Origin: Ampullaceana balthica
Lineage: Eukaryota; Mollusca; Gastropoda; Lymnaeidae
Direction: 5' to 3'
Assembly: GCA_944989445.1 (NCBI GenBank)
Contig: CALYLW010000435.1
Coordinates: 370,132 to 434,131, forward strand
DNA: 64,000 nucleotides
The first letter of the stretch is position 1; each line of letters starts with the position of its first letter. The notes beneath the pieces were generated by a model that had not been told where the DNA came from, did no database searches, and saw only the letters and a program-made list of their open reading frames with translations. Shown piece by piece: positions 1 to 11,599 of this stretch. The translations under genes were made by a program, and so were the position numbers.

Positions 1-318
1 GATTTTTTTTATTAGATTGTTTTAAATGTGGGCGACCATCTGAATGATTTTTGTTCCCGAGTTTCCATCAAAGAAGTTTTTTGGACGACGGATGAGTCTA
101 GTATTATTAAGATGAGACACATACAACTTTATTTTTTCCGGTAAGGGTGCAATCATGGATCATCAGTTTCAGAACCGCTAGTCAATGGGATAAAAATGAT
201 TAAATACTTTTCATTGTGGTAGATGCGCACATTTTCTCAGTATTACTTCGTTCTATCCATTGCCATCCAAAGACATTCTACCATCATACGCCGAAATAAA
301 TCAGTAGTGCCCAACCTT
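1..318. other. Left edge, no feature recognised
   Basis: AT-rich single-copy-looking DNA with no open frame of note, no RNA gene and no repeat that recurs elsewhere in the window. It leads directly into the first minisatellite. Confidence 0.5.
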
Positions 319-1246
319 CAAACCACACAGCACCCAACCACACAGCACCCAACCACACAGCACCCAATCACACAGCACCCAACCACACATCACCCAACCA
401 CACAGCACACAACCACACAGCACCCACCCACACAGCACCCAACCACACAGCACCAAACCACACAGCACACAACCACACAGCACCCACCACACAGCACCAA
501 ACCACGCAGCACCCAACCACACAGCACCCAACCACACAGCACCCAACCACACAGCACCCAACCACACAGCACCCAACCACTAAGCACCCAACCACACAGC
601 ACCCAACCACACAGCACCAAACCACACAGCACACAACCACACAGCACCCAACCACACAGCACCAAACCACACAGCACACAACCACACAGCACCCACCACA
701 CAGCACCAAACCACGCAGCACCCAACCACACAGCACCCAACCACACAGCACCCAACCACTAAGCACCCAACCACACAGCACCAAACCACACAGCACAAAA
801 CCACACAGCACCCACCACACAGCACCAAACCACGCAGCACCCAACCACACAGCACCCAACCACACAGCACCCAACCACACAGCACCCAACCACTAAGCAC
901 CCAACCACACAGCACCCAACCACACAGCACACAAACACACAGCACCCAACCACACAGCACCCAACCACACAGCACACAAACACACAGCACCCAACCACAC
1001 AGCAGCCAACCACACAGCACCCAACCACACAGAACCCAACGACACAGCACCCAACCACACAGCACCCAACCACACAGCACACAAACACACAGCACCCAAC
1101 CACACAGCACCCAACCACACAGCACCCAACCACACAGCACCCAACCACACAGCACCCAACCACACAGCACACAAACACACAGCACCCAACCACACAGCAC
1201 CCAACCACACAGCACACAACCACACAGCACCCAACCACTAAGCACC
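319..1246. repeat. 15-bp minisatellite, about 60 units
   Basis: The unit is CACCCAACCACACAG with variants (CACCAAACCACACAG, a 14-bp CACCCACCACACAG, and units with ACACAAAC). A variant block containing the 14-bp unit followed by a unit ending CACGCAG recurs near 481, 688 and 808, so there is higher-order structure. Because 15 is a multiple of three, all frames on both strands stay open for long stretches. On the plus strand this reads as repeated Ser-Thr-Gln-Pro-His and on the minus strand as Trp/Val/Leu/Cys-rich peptide. I regard these open frames as a by-product of the period, not as genes. G and C are strongly split between the strands. Confidence 0.95.
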
Positions 1247-1672
1247 GTGATAATTCCTCATTAGTTTCTGTTCATGATTGAGATCGTGTACTATCAGTCC
1301 ACAAAAGACTTTCTGGGAATGGTTCCATCTCGGAAAATCCCATTAACTATTTTTAGATTCCAATTTTTCGCTATTGGTCTTCTTTAAATTTCATCAAGTT
1401 CAACTATTTCCACTTTTTACCAAGACTTTTAAAAACAAGTTAACTGTGCTTACCCAAAAAGCATAAAGCTCCTACTCGCACACATATGTTTTCTCAAAAG
1501 AGTGCAAGTTAAAACCACAAACATGTGGAGAAGAAAAGGATTTAAAGAGTTTTTGTATTGGAAAAGAAATTTCTGTTTTTTTTTAAAATATAGATCAAAT
1601 TGTATATAATTAAATTTGGAACTTAAAGTTTTAAGACAATGTGTTATAAAATAAAAAGAGCTATATTAAGTA
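1247..1672. other. AT-rich spacer
   Basis: About 430 bp of AT-rich sequence between the 15-bp array and the next inverted-repeat element. Nothing recognisable. Confidence 0.5.
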
Positions 1673-2485
1673 CAACGGTACCTTGGTATACGTCTGCTTT
1701 GGAGAAAGTCCAACTTGGTATACGTCATGTTTGGACGCGAAACATTTGACTTTGTATGCGACCTTTGTTTGGAATACGACCCGATAGATCTTGTATGTGT
1801 CAAAATGAAATATTGCGCATGCGTAACTTTTATAAATCAGAGCACACCACGCGATACCCATGTGTGTTAATACGACAGTTGTTAAAATACAGTAAACGAC
1901 TCGAGCAATAATTGGGAATTTCACGTGATTTTTTTTTCTCTCGTAAATTTTTAGTAAGCTCACTTACCGTGATTTCTAAGAAAGTCAATGAGAGGAGTCA
2001 AGCAACGACACAAAGGGTTAGGATTACCATGAAGGTGAAAAAAGAGATTGTTGTAAATATTTAATTGGTGTGTGTGACTTAGTTGCAGCATACCGAAGTC
2101 GACAGCGACCATTTCTATAATTGTGAAGAAAATGACGTAATTAAATTGGATAATGTTGGTAAAGGGGTGAACTTGATTACAAAATAAATATCAGGGGCAT
2201 TAGAGCATGTTGAAAACTTTCTCATAATCGGCATAACAGAATAAAAATTCGTCTAAGTTTATTTATGTATTTTAATATTAAGCAGTCATGATAATATTAT
2301 TATCTTATACAACCATGTCAATAAATGTATAATATGCCAATAACAATATGATTTTTCTTTCATTAGATTGGATCAATCATTTTTCCTTAATTTCTTATGG
2401 GAAAAAAATACATTTGGTATCCATCGTGTTTGGTACAAGTCCAAGAATCTGGAATAGATTAAGGACGCATACCGAAGTACCACTG
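1673..2485. mobile_element. TIR DNA transposon relic, possibly pogo/Tigger-like
   Basis: The left end reads CAACGGTACCTTGGTATACG and follows a TA dinucleotide. The right end, read in reverse, begins CAGTGGTACTTCGGTATGCG. These are imperfect terminal inverted repeats (TIRs) with the 'GGTACYTYGGTATRCG' motif, and further degenerate GGTATAC/GTTTGG motifs follow inside each end. TIRs of the CAGTGGTACC type next to TA are known from pogo/Tigger elements, which is the basis for the class suggestion. No transposase is present in about 810 bp, so it is a non-autonomous or decayed copy. Confidence 0.55.
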
Positions 2486-2978
2486 GCTTACCATTTATAG
2501 TTTTAGGTCCACTGTTGACCCCCCCCTCCTCCTCCAAGTGAAGTCCAGGTCCTTTAGATTTGGACTGCGCCACTGTGCTGGAGTAAACCTGTAGAAATGT
2601 ATGTCCCAAATAATATTTCTAATTGATTTTTTTAAAAATAAATAAAGTTTCAACATTATACTTTTACAAATTAGGAAACCTATATTGAATTTTTTTAAAA
2701 ATTTAAATTATTATTTTTTAAAACTTCTTTGAAACGAATAATAAGTTATGTGGCCGTCCATAAAGTACGTCACGCTCCGAGGGAGGAGGGGGTGTAAGAA
2801 AGTGTGACACTTTGTGACAGGGGGGAGGGGGTCAGGCCATGAGTGATGTCACACATTTATTTTTTTATATTTATTTTTCTAATTTATTTATATTTTTTTA
2901 GTAGAATTTAAATAGCTTTTTTAAAAAAAAATTCAAAAATTTTGTGAAACATTAGAATTAGTTTTATGTCAAAATACC

Positions 2979-3642
2979 ATGAAATGCGTATCTCCTGAAT
3001 GTGATCATAAATCTGAATTGGATGCAGCAGGAATGATATCGAAGGATCAGGAATGGTTTGACAATCATGTTCGCACCAGTCAATATTTCACTCAAATTGT
3101 TTAAATATCAGGAAATGAAATGTTGCGACAAAGCACGAAGCTCATATTTTGACGTTTTACCTTCAAGATTCTTCCCTCCTCAAATCCCAATCAACCAAGC
3201 AGTTGATGTACTCAAAGCTTCAGAAAGACCAGATGCAGATTCTCATAAATGTCCTTCCTTATTTGTAGCACAACTCTCAAATTTGATGACATCAGGCCAA
3301 GATCAACACGAGTTTTCAAAGTACAACCATATGATTACCAGCTTATTTGATTGACCTCGGAAAGTAGGTCACTTATATTTTGCCCCACAAACAATGTTGA
3401 AGAAACATGCAGGACAACACAGAGCTCGGGCTCAGGAGCGTGTGCCTACCCAAACTGTTCAAGAATCAACTCAGATAAACCGCATCCGTCCTTTGAGGAT
3501 TGATTCTAGAAGGCAAAGAGAACCCATGGCAGTTATTGCCAGAAGAGAAAATGCACATACAGAGGCTGTTGAGTGGCTAGATGAGGACGAGTTGATCTGT
3601 CTGCAATTATCCTTCCAGGAAACGATGATGGTTAAAGATTGA
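2979..3642 (+). pseudogene. Orphan zinc-finger protein of the GGCCGTCC element, copy 1 (broken)
   Basis: Three copies exist in the window (here, 28642-29326 and 53891-54567), and their alignment defines a protein of about 220-230 residues. It starts M-(K/Q)-CVSPEC, contains a KCC-DK-RSSYF block followed by RFFPP, and ends in a Cys2His2-like finger and an acidic segment VEW(L/P)DEDELICL. In this copy the frame breaks by a stop and frameshift near 3100 and again near 3352. The two finger cysteines are lost (codons now CGG and AGG), although the two histidines remain. It lies inside a TIR element, so it is probably transposon-borne. I do not recognise the family; the KCC...RSSYF...RFFPP block resembles uncharacterised invertebrate proteins, but that is recollection only. 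Confidence 0.65.
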
Positions 3643-4109
3643 TGTCAGTCGTAACTATGGATGAACACTTCACTTCACCGTTGTAATATGATGTTCAGTG
3701 AATATTTTTGAATTAAACAAAATTCACAGGATCATAATAAACAGATTCAATATAGCATAAGAGTTGGTCACATAATTTGTCAATCTAGTCTTTTTTTAGT
3801 CGAATGGTTTTGTTTCCTTTTTATTATTTAATGACTGGTTGAGGTCAAGTTTCGCTTATCTTCTTCATATCATGTGTCAATAGATTGCATAATAGGAAGA
3901 TTATCTAAAACTTGACCTCACCCATTGTAAATGAAAAGGTAGCAGATAAATGATGTGTATTATATAATTTTCAAATCTAATTTTTTGCAATTTTTGTTTT
4001 CAAATTCGATATAGATTGAGTTACTGTTTCGTGGAATAACTGTCACAACTGTTGACAGTTAACTATTCTACTGTCAAAGTAATTTTAATAATCTGATAGT
4101 TCTTTTAAG

Positions 4110-4388
4110 TAGGGGTGTATGGGATTTCGGCTCCAGCTCCAGCAAATCCATTATCCGGCTATTTTTAAAAATCCCGCTCTGGCTTCGGCTCCGGCACGTT
4201 TCACTTCATAAATCCGGCTGGCCGATAGATCCCTAATTTATATATATATATACAAAATGGCTCCGGGAAATCTGGAATCCGGCCATTTTAACAAATCTGA
4301 TTCCAGCTCCAGCCGGATTTCACTTCATAAATCCGGCCAAATTCAGCTCAGGTCGGATTTCAAAATTTTGTATCCGTTACATCCTTGC
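4110..4388. mobile_element. hAT-type MITE with 8-bp TSD (CTTTTAAG / CTTTCAAG)
   Basis: The element opens with TAGGGGTGTAT and closes near ACATCCTTG, an imperfect inverted match, and is flanked by CTTTTAAG on the left and CTTTCAAG on the right. The interior is a degenerate run of 'AATCCGGCTCCGGC'-like words. The same MITE sits at the same place in the sister element at 55034-55308. The 8-bp duplication and TA-GGG terminus fit the hAT superfamily. Confidence 0.8.
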
Positions 4389-4579
4389 TTTCAAGTGGAA
4401 ATTTTATATTTTAGGGGCCGTTCACATATTATGTAGTGAAAAAATGTCAATTTTTACCCTCCCCTGCCCCTCAGATAAATTAAATATTTTAATTAGGTGT
4501 TACTAATTTTTTTTTCGAAAGTGTTACGTACTTTAGGGGGGTGGGCCCCGAGATTTGTGACAGTTTGTGACCGGGGGGG

Positions 4580-4751
4580 CAGGGCCGTCTTAACACATAG
4601 GCCCGTTGGGCATTCGCCCGGGGCCCACGAGCATAGGGGCCCCATGGGAATATGTTTATTTATATATATTATGTATTTTTATTTTTTTTATTCCTGCGGG
4701 GGAGGGGCCCAACACTATTTCTTTGCCCGGGGGCCCAAAATGGTGTAAAAA
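4580..4751. mobile_element. MITE of the CAGGGCCGTCTTAAC family
   Basis: The opening is CAGGGCCGTCTTAACACATA, followed by a GGGGCCC-rich region (GAGCATAGGGGCCCCATGGG), an AT-rich centre and a closing GCCCGGGGGCCC tract. Related copies lie at 36161-36340, about 27087-27225 and 57367-57480. It is inserted in the right subterminal region of the GGCCGTCC element; the sister copy at 55.4 kb lacks it, giving an empty site. No coding capacity. Confidence 0.7.
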
Positions 4752-4787
4752 ATGTTCAAAAATAGCGGGACGTACTTTATGGACGGC

Positions 4788-5911
4788 ACCTATGTGCTCT
4801 AGAAGCTATAATAATGAACAGATAAATATTGCACTAGCCTGGACGTTATCTTTTATTTTGTACATGTGCTGATTAAATTGAAGCTACTACAAGTCTAAAA
4901 TAATTATTATAACTTTTGAAAATTCTTTAAAATACAATAATAGTTGAACACTTATAAAAAATAAAATCTTTGGAAGTTTTATTAAATTAAAAAAATTAGT
5001 TTTCATTTAATTCGATTGATCCGGCATTTACAGGGAAATATCAAGATATGAAAACGCTTCCTCGATTTGCCGGAATAAGCAAAAACTTTAAAAAAAACTG
5101 GGAAAATGGATACTTCACCTCAAGACAACCACCAAAAGACATTTAGAGAAAACCCCAGCCCCCCCCTCCTCCCCAACCATCTATTTGTTTCTTCCCATGT
5201 CTTGCCACCATATGCTGAAAAGTTCCGTGAGTGTGTGGGTCCGAGTGTGTATCCCAGCATTGTATCCAGCATCCAGATGCCATCGCTTAGTCTTCTATCC
5301 AACGTACGGGCCCACAGGTCTGGAAGCCATCCAGCTATTGAACAAGTATCAAGGGCAGTGAACCCTTTACTAAAAACTGGTATTATCTTTTCCTGATGGG
5401 CGCGAAAAGAGGAACCGAAGATTTATCCTCGCTTTTGCAACATTCGCAGAGAAATCTCGCTCGGGGGTTCTTGTTTATTTCTGATACTGAGACCCCAAGA
5501 TGAGATGACCATCACATGCAGAGGTACATGTTACCATTTAGGGCGCGTAAAGGCTTGCATCTGTTAACGCCCACCCATGATTATCATGGCTAAATACGTG
5601 ATTTCCTTGTTGTACCCATGTTCGGCCCGCGTGACCATGTCATGACAGTTTGAGAGTGCCTGTACTAAATGATTGCCATCACTTCGGTATTACAAACAGC
5701 GGCGAACCCGTCTCGGCATTCATCACGTGTTGACCGCAGTGTGACGTACAAGGTTAAAGTGATATCTGAACGGTTACACCACACCGCTATTATGTCTGGA
5801 TGTGAATCCCATCGGTTGACGATTGAACTACATTGTGTAACAGCCGACCTGCAGAAATGTGACCGGCATTAAGACGCCACGGAAGTTAATGCTAAAACCT
5901 AAGCTTTATTC
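4788..5911. other. Unassigned DNA with short ORFs
   Basis: About 1.1 kb outside the GGCCGTCC element. A 96-codon frame at 5106-5396 and a 67-codon frame at 5669-5872 show no domain, signal peptide or membrane pattern I recognise. The part from about 5100 to 5880 is less AT-rich than its surroundings, which could mark older unique sequence. I would not call a gene here. Confidence 0.3.
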
Positions 5912-8444
5912 ATTACTAGAAAAATACCCGCACTTTGTAGCGGGAGTGTGCTGACCCTTTATCCAAGTATTAGTTGATGGTTATTACAATTTTTATTTGC
6001 CAAGTTAAATTTCAGATTCATCTATTTAGTTAAAATCTTATGAGAAACAGAGATATGCCATTTTACCGCGTGAGTTGTTTTCACTTAATGCAGTGCCTTT
6101 TAACATAACCTTACTATTTAAAAGATATGATTTATTAAATAATGATTCTTGCCGACCATAATAACTAAATTTACAATTTCATTCCCACTTGTACAAAATT
6201 AACATAACTTATAGGTTTTCCGAAAGAGCTCTACCACCCTCGTCACTCAAAAATTTAATATATAATTACGAAACTGCATCGTATCACAATTGTAAGTTAT
6301 ATAATATTTGTAACCACGTCTATGAGATAAAGAAATTTGGCACTATCCCTTTAAAAGGCAAAAGCTAAGTGACTCATAGCGCAAATAAACAAAATTATAA
6401 ATGTACTTTCTAAAATACTTTTTTAAAAAAACGGTCGTATTAAAATGATATAAAAAATGTGCACACCATATTTAGACAATATAGAAAGCTGGCCGCATAA
6501 AATAAAGTCTTGTTATAAAGTAAATGTACTGGACCAAAATAACTCCTCCTTTTGACGTATTCATAATTGTTCTAATAGGGAAATAATATTTAACATTTTT
6601 TATGTCTCTATATTTTACGATTTGTATTTACGGTTTATAAGCAATGTGTATAATTTCAAAAAGGAATATTTTTTTTTGTTCCCTATTTCGAATAAGGCAT
6701 CATATTTTGTAAATTATATTCAATGCAAACACACACACCAAATTTTATATCTGATGAAAGAAAAAAAAAGATTCAACCGTCTGTTAATAAGTGCATCTTA
6801 AAAATGATTAAAAGGCAATTTTAGAAATGGCCTATGCTATTCTGAATACAAAGGAATGAACATAAAAACATATTCAATTCGCAATTCATATTAATTAAGC
6901 GTTTTCAGGATCACTTCATTAAAATTAGTCAAGTTTTGTTAATACGTTCGGTAGCGAAAGTTTATAATGTATAGTGTATATAAAGCTTAAGTAAACTGTT
7001 TTAAAGTGTAAGTTTATTTGACATAGGCCATCACTTTCAACATAAAATAAACTCGCTACATCTATGATTTTTAATTAAATGTCGAGTTATGAATTAAAAT
7101 TTAAAAAATGCCAATTTTATTCATTGCATGTAAAATATTAATACAATGCATCGTGAAAATAATTGAAATAAAATAATTTAAACGCATATGTAATATATAA
7201 AGCTCAGTTGATATTTTTATGTTTGTTTGTTTGTATCCATTAAAAAAAGGCCACTGCTTTGTTGACATTTTTCCAAAAGATCTCTGCCACTGTCGTCACT
7301 AAAAAAGCTCTTATATATTTACGACACTCCAACGTAACACAATTGTAATTAATACACTATTTGCAACAGCGTCTATGAAATAAAGATAATAAAGATAAAT
7401 AAAGAAATTAGGCTATATTCCTAATTTTAACAAAACAAACAAAACAAATCAATTTTATGGTAAAAACGCATGTGAAACCATGACAATAATTGATTTTAAA
7501 AATGGCCTATGTTAATCCATCATCAAAGGAATGAACATAACATATTCAATTCGCAATACAAAATAATTAAGCGTTTTCAGGATCACTTTATTTAGTTTAA
7601 TCTACTTATGTTAATAGGTCCGGTAGCCTAAGTTTAAATAGTATAAGTGTGTAGGTTATGTAAAAAACAATAGCTTATGTAAAAGACAAACAAAATATAA
7701 ATCTTATGTTAATAGGACACAGCTAAATTTAAGATGCGTACACGAAAATGTGCGAACAGTAATAAGGCGATAAAAGATTTTAGAACGCGCACCGCTAAAA
7801 ATGAAGCCTTGAAAAAAATACTGACACAATTATTACATAAATAGGTTTTTATTAAATGTCGAGTTATGGAACAGAAAATAATTAAAACAAATTCGCAATT
7901 AAATTTAAACGTGTAAACAATTAAATCTAATGCATCGTGTGATAGTTGTAACTAAATATGTTTACGTGTCTATCTAATATATAGAAAGTAACAGTAAAGA
8001 AAATGATAATACTTTGTACTACTCAGCTCAAATTATGAAGCATACACGAAAATGTGCGCACCGTAATTAGAAATTATAATATTTTTTGAATGCGCACCGC
8101 TGAAAATAAAGTATTGGTGAAAAAAAACGTCACCAAAAGTAACTCGCTTTGAACGGCATTTGAACGTCCGCGTAAATTTGTTCAATACAGAAATGAGGTT
8201 AATTTTTTTTTATTCTTTGTCTCTGCATTTTCTGATTATTTAATTTACGGCATTCGGGCAAAAGGGACAATTACAAAAACTAACTTAAAACCACCTTCAG
8301 GGTAAAAGGAATTGTCCTGCCAAATTTGGTCCCCGTCCGTCATTTGGTTTTTCCGTGGCTGTCTAACAGAAAGTCGAAAAGTGAAACATACAAACATACA
8401 AACATACAAAGATACAAACACCAACTGAGCTTTATATATTAGAT
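5912..8444. repeat. 2.5-kb AT-rich dispersed repeat ending TTTATATATTAGATAATT
   Basis: The stretch starts near ACTAGAAAAATACCCGCAC, with a small CCCGC...GCGGG hairpin, and ends with an ACATACAAACATACAAA run and TTTATATATTAGAT. This layout resembles a dispersed repeat type common in invertebrate genomes, with a conserved 'AATTTGG...TTTTTCCGTG...AACATACAAA...TATATTAGAT' tail. The interior is partly self-repeating: sequence around 6215-6350 (CTCGTCACT, TCTATGAGATAAAGAAAT) recurs about 1.06 kb later around 7272-7410, and the block near 6905 recurs near 7571. No open frame. The class is uncertain. Confidence 0.5.
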
Positions 8445-8557
8445 AATTTCAAGAAAAAGATAGTTGTTTTTTTTCTTTTAAAGACATATAATTATTATAA
8501 TTCATTAAAACTATACCTTTCAAATTTGTAATTTTAAAAATAGAACATTTAATAATT

Positions 8558-8915
8558 TCATGCTGCCTGTTTCATGTTGCCTGTTGCCTGTTTCATGTTG
8601 CCTGTTTCATGTTGCCTGTTTCATGTTGCCTGTTTCATGTTGCCTGTTTCATGTTGCCTGTTTCATGTTGCCTGTTTCATTTTGCCTGTTTCATGTTGCC
8701 TGTTTCATGTTGCCTGTTGTCTGTTTCATGTTGCCTGTTTCATGTTGCCTGTTTCATGTTGCCTGTTTCATGTTGCCTGTTTCATGTTTCATGTTGTCTG
8801 TTTCATGTTGCCTGTTTCATGTTGCCTGTTTCATGTTGCCTGTTTCATGTTGCCTGTTTCATGTTGCCTGTTTCATGTTGCCTGTTTCATGTTGCCTGTT
8901 TCATGTTGCCTGTTG
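8558..8915. repeat. 14-bp minisatellite (TTGCCTGTTTCATG), about 25 units
   Basis: Near-identical tandem units with a few variants (a 7-bp TTGCCTG insertion at the start, GTCTG variants near 8720 and 8795). Because 14 is not a multiple of three, the three overlapping 107-121-codon frames are artefacts of a unit that lacks stops in every frame. Confidence 0.95.
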
Positions 8916-9832
8916 ATGAATTACTGGACTAAACACTGAAATTACGTTTTTTTGTTTGATTTTCGTACTTGTATTAATTTTGTTAGTCCGCTGACGAAGT
9001 CTTTTTGCGGACACGTTCATTGTTTCTGGCGCCAAGTCAGGCTATAGCATACGCTTTTTATATATCATTTTTATGTTGTCGATATATTTTCTATTCCAAT
9101 CACCCTCCCCCGCCCTTTTTTTCCAGATAAATTCATTAGGAAATTAGGAAAACAAAGTATATGGTATCCTAAGGATTAAGTTGTTACATTTCTGTTCGTT
9201 AACTTAAAATTCCAGTAAAAATCATTCATAGACTTAATCATATCTATCGAGGGTGCATCCAGGGGTTATTTAGTATGTGTGTGCGTATGTGGGGCTAGGG
9301 ATGGTACAAGGCTAACAGGTTCGCCCCCAGATTTCTGGTTCCCATTGCCGTCTTGAGTTCCAAAGCCTCGATGCGAGCCACATGCGGACAGTTTATTTAT
9401 GTTGCCTTGAACTTGGCTAAAGTGACTACTTCCCCAACAAACCAGCATTGACGACGGTGTATGGCCCGTCATTACAAACTCTGTTTTCTCAAGGGGAAGT
9501 ACTCGGGGGAGGGGGGGGGTTAATGACGCTGGGGACGTCGACTCCCGGCCAGGTCTTCTCTCACTCCGTTCAAGCGTAACGCAGATTTCAAAGCTCGCGC
9601 AGTGGTTTCGGTGAGCTCGCGTGGAGGTCAGCGACACGACCCGTGGTTTTAACACCACGCTCAAGTTTAGCAGCGTGATGAGGCGTGTTGCTCCCCACGC
9701 CGATGATCTCGCGATGTGGACCTTGGCTTCACTGCCCATGAGACCATGATGCCGGACATCGAAATGGTTTAGTTGGATGATTTAAGTCAATGTCAACGAG
9801 TTTAAATTTTTGTGTGCATGTCTTGGGTTAAC
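8916..9832. other. Spacer; 157-codon minus-strand ORF of unknown meaning
   Basis: Between two arrays. The part from 9240 to 9770 has higher GC content and holds a minus-strand open frame at 9266-9739. Its translation is low in recognisable features: no domain, and a Thr/His-rich tail caused by GTGTGTGT. No splice or promoter evidence can be judged by eye. A degenerate hairpin with a CTGACGA motif at about 8985-9016 is discussed under findings. Confidence 0.3.
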
Positions 9833-11599
9833 CAATGTCCAGTGTTTAAAGCTAATAATTTGAGTCAATGTCCAAGGCGTTCAAGGCTAATAATTTGATT
9901 CAAGGTCCAAGGTGTTTAAGAATGATTATTTGAGTTTTTGTCCAAGGTGTTTAAGGCTGATAATTTGAGTCAATATCCAAGGTGTTTAAGGCTGAGAATT
10001 TGAGTCATTGTCGAAGGTGTTTAAGGCTGATAAATTGAGTCATTGTCCAAGGTATTTAAGGCTGATAATTTGAGTCATTGTCCAAGGCATTTAAGGCTGA
10101 TAATTTGAGTCATTGTCCAAGGTGTTTAAGGCTGATAATTTGAGTCATTGTCCAAGGTGTTTAAGGCTGATAATTTGAGTCATTGTCCAAGGTGTTTAAG
10201 GCTCATAATTTGAGTCATTGTCCAAGGTGTTTAAGACTGATAATTTGAGTCATTGTCCAAGGTATTTAAGGCTGATAATTTGATTCATTGTCCAAAGTGT
10301 TTAAGGCTGATCATTTGAGTCATTGTCCAAGGTGTTTAAGGCTCATAATTTGAGTCATTGTCCAAGGTGTTTAAGGCTGATAATTTGAGTCATTGTCCAA
10401 GGTGTTTAAGGCTGATAAATTGAGTCATTGTCCAAGGTGTTTAAGGCTCATAATTTGAGTCATTGTCCAAGGTGTTTAAGGCTGATAATTTGAGTCATTG
10501 TCCAAGGTGTTTAAGACTGATAATTTGAGTCATTGTCCAAGGTATTTAAGGCTGATAATTTGATTCATTGTCCAAGGTGTTTAAGGCTGATAATTTGAGT
10601 CATTGTCCAAGGTGTTTAAGGCTCATAATTTGAGTCATTGTCCAAGGTGTTTAAGGCTGATAATTTGAGTCATTGTCCAAGGTGTTTAAGGCTGATAAAT
10701 TGAGTCATTGTCCAAGGTGTTTAAGGCTGATAAATTGAGTCATTGTCCAAGGTATTTAAGGCTGATAATTTGAGTCATTGTCCAAGGCATTTAAGGCTGA
10801 TAATTTGAGTCATTGTCCAAGGTGTTTAAGGCTGATAATTTGAGTCATTGTCCAAGGTGTTTAAGGCTGATAATTTGAGTCATTGTCCAAGGTGTTTAAG
10901 GCTCATAATTTGAGTCATTGTCCAAGGTGTTTAAGGCTGATAATTTGAGTCATTGTCCAAGGTGTTTAAGACTGATAATTTGAGTCATTGTCCAAAGTGT
11001 TTAAGGCTGATCATTTGAGTCATTGTCCAAGGTGTTTAAGGCTCATAATTTGAGTCATTGTCCAAGGTGTTTAAGGCTGATAATTTGAGTCATTGTCCAA
11101 GGTGTTTAAGGCTCATAATTTGAGTCATCGTCCAAGGTGTTTAAGGCTGATAATTTGAGTCATTGTCCAAGGTGTTTAAGGCTGATAATTTGAGTCATTG
11201 TCCAAGGTGTTTAAGGCTGATAAATTGAGTCATTGTCCAAGGTATTTAAGGCTGATAATTTGATTCATTGTCCAAAGTGTTTAAGGCTGATCATTTGAGT
11301 CATTGTCCAAGGTGTTTAAGGCTGATAATTTGAGTCATTGTCCAATGTGTTTAAGGCTGATCATTTGAGTCATTGTCAAAGGTGTTTAAGGCTGATAATT
11401 TGAGTCATTGTCCAATGTGTTTAAGGCTGATAATTTGAGTCAATGTCCAAGGTGTTTAAGACTGATAATTTGAGTCATTGTCCAATGTGTTTAAGGCTGA
11501 TAAATTGAGTCATTGTCCAAGGTATTTAAGGCTGATAATTTGATTCATTGTCCAAGGTGTTTAAGGCTGATCATTTGAGTCATTATCCAAGGTGTTTAA
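9833..11599. repeat. 35-bp satellite-like array, about 50 units, with 700-bp higher-order repeat
   Basis: The unit reads GGTGTTTAAGGCTGATAATT followed by TGAGTCATTGTCCAA (35 bp). Variant positions (CTCATAATT, GATAAATTG, AGGTATTT, AGGCATTT, GACTGAT, GATCATTT) are not random. The pair of variant units starting at 10021 recurs at 10721, exactly 700 bp or 20 units later, in the same order with its neighbours. This indicates segmental amplification of blocks of 20 units. No coding potential. Confidence 0.95.

Larger units (their letters stand above)
2752..4787 (+). mobile_element. GGCCGTCC-ended TIR element, copy 1, carrying an orphan zinc-finger gene
   Basis: The left end is GGCCGTCCATAAAGTACG and the right end is its reverse complement (CGTACTTTATGGACGGC). 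Behind both ends lie G-rich tracts with repeated GTGTGACA/TTTGTGACA motifs. A TATGT pentanucleotide sits just outside both ends and may be a 5-bp TSD. Inside are a decayed open frame (2979-3642), a hAT-type MITE at 4110-4388 and a second MITE at about 4580-4751. A sister copy lies at 53656-55525. I cannot assign the element to a named superfamily from sequence alone. Confidence 0.8.

Noticed and set aside
223..1245. Long ORFs on both strands (up to 221 codons) in the 15-bp array
   Set aside because: The unit is a stop-free multiple of three, so several frames open together; no domain or start context supports translation.
4497..4872. ORFs of 83-88 codons
   Set aside because: They read through MITE and GGCCGTCC terminal sequence, which is noncoding in the sister copy.
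9266..9739. Host gene exon, 157 codons on the minus strand
   Set aside because: No recognisable domain and part of the frame is a GTGTGTG run; splice context cannot be judged by eye. Reported only as spacer content.
9833..11599. CRISPR array (regular short repeats)
   Set aside because: Units are directly adjacent with no unique spacers, and the genome is animal. The same applies to every other array in the window.
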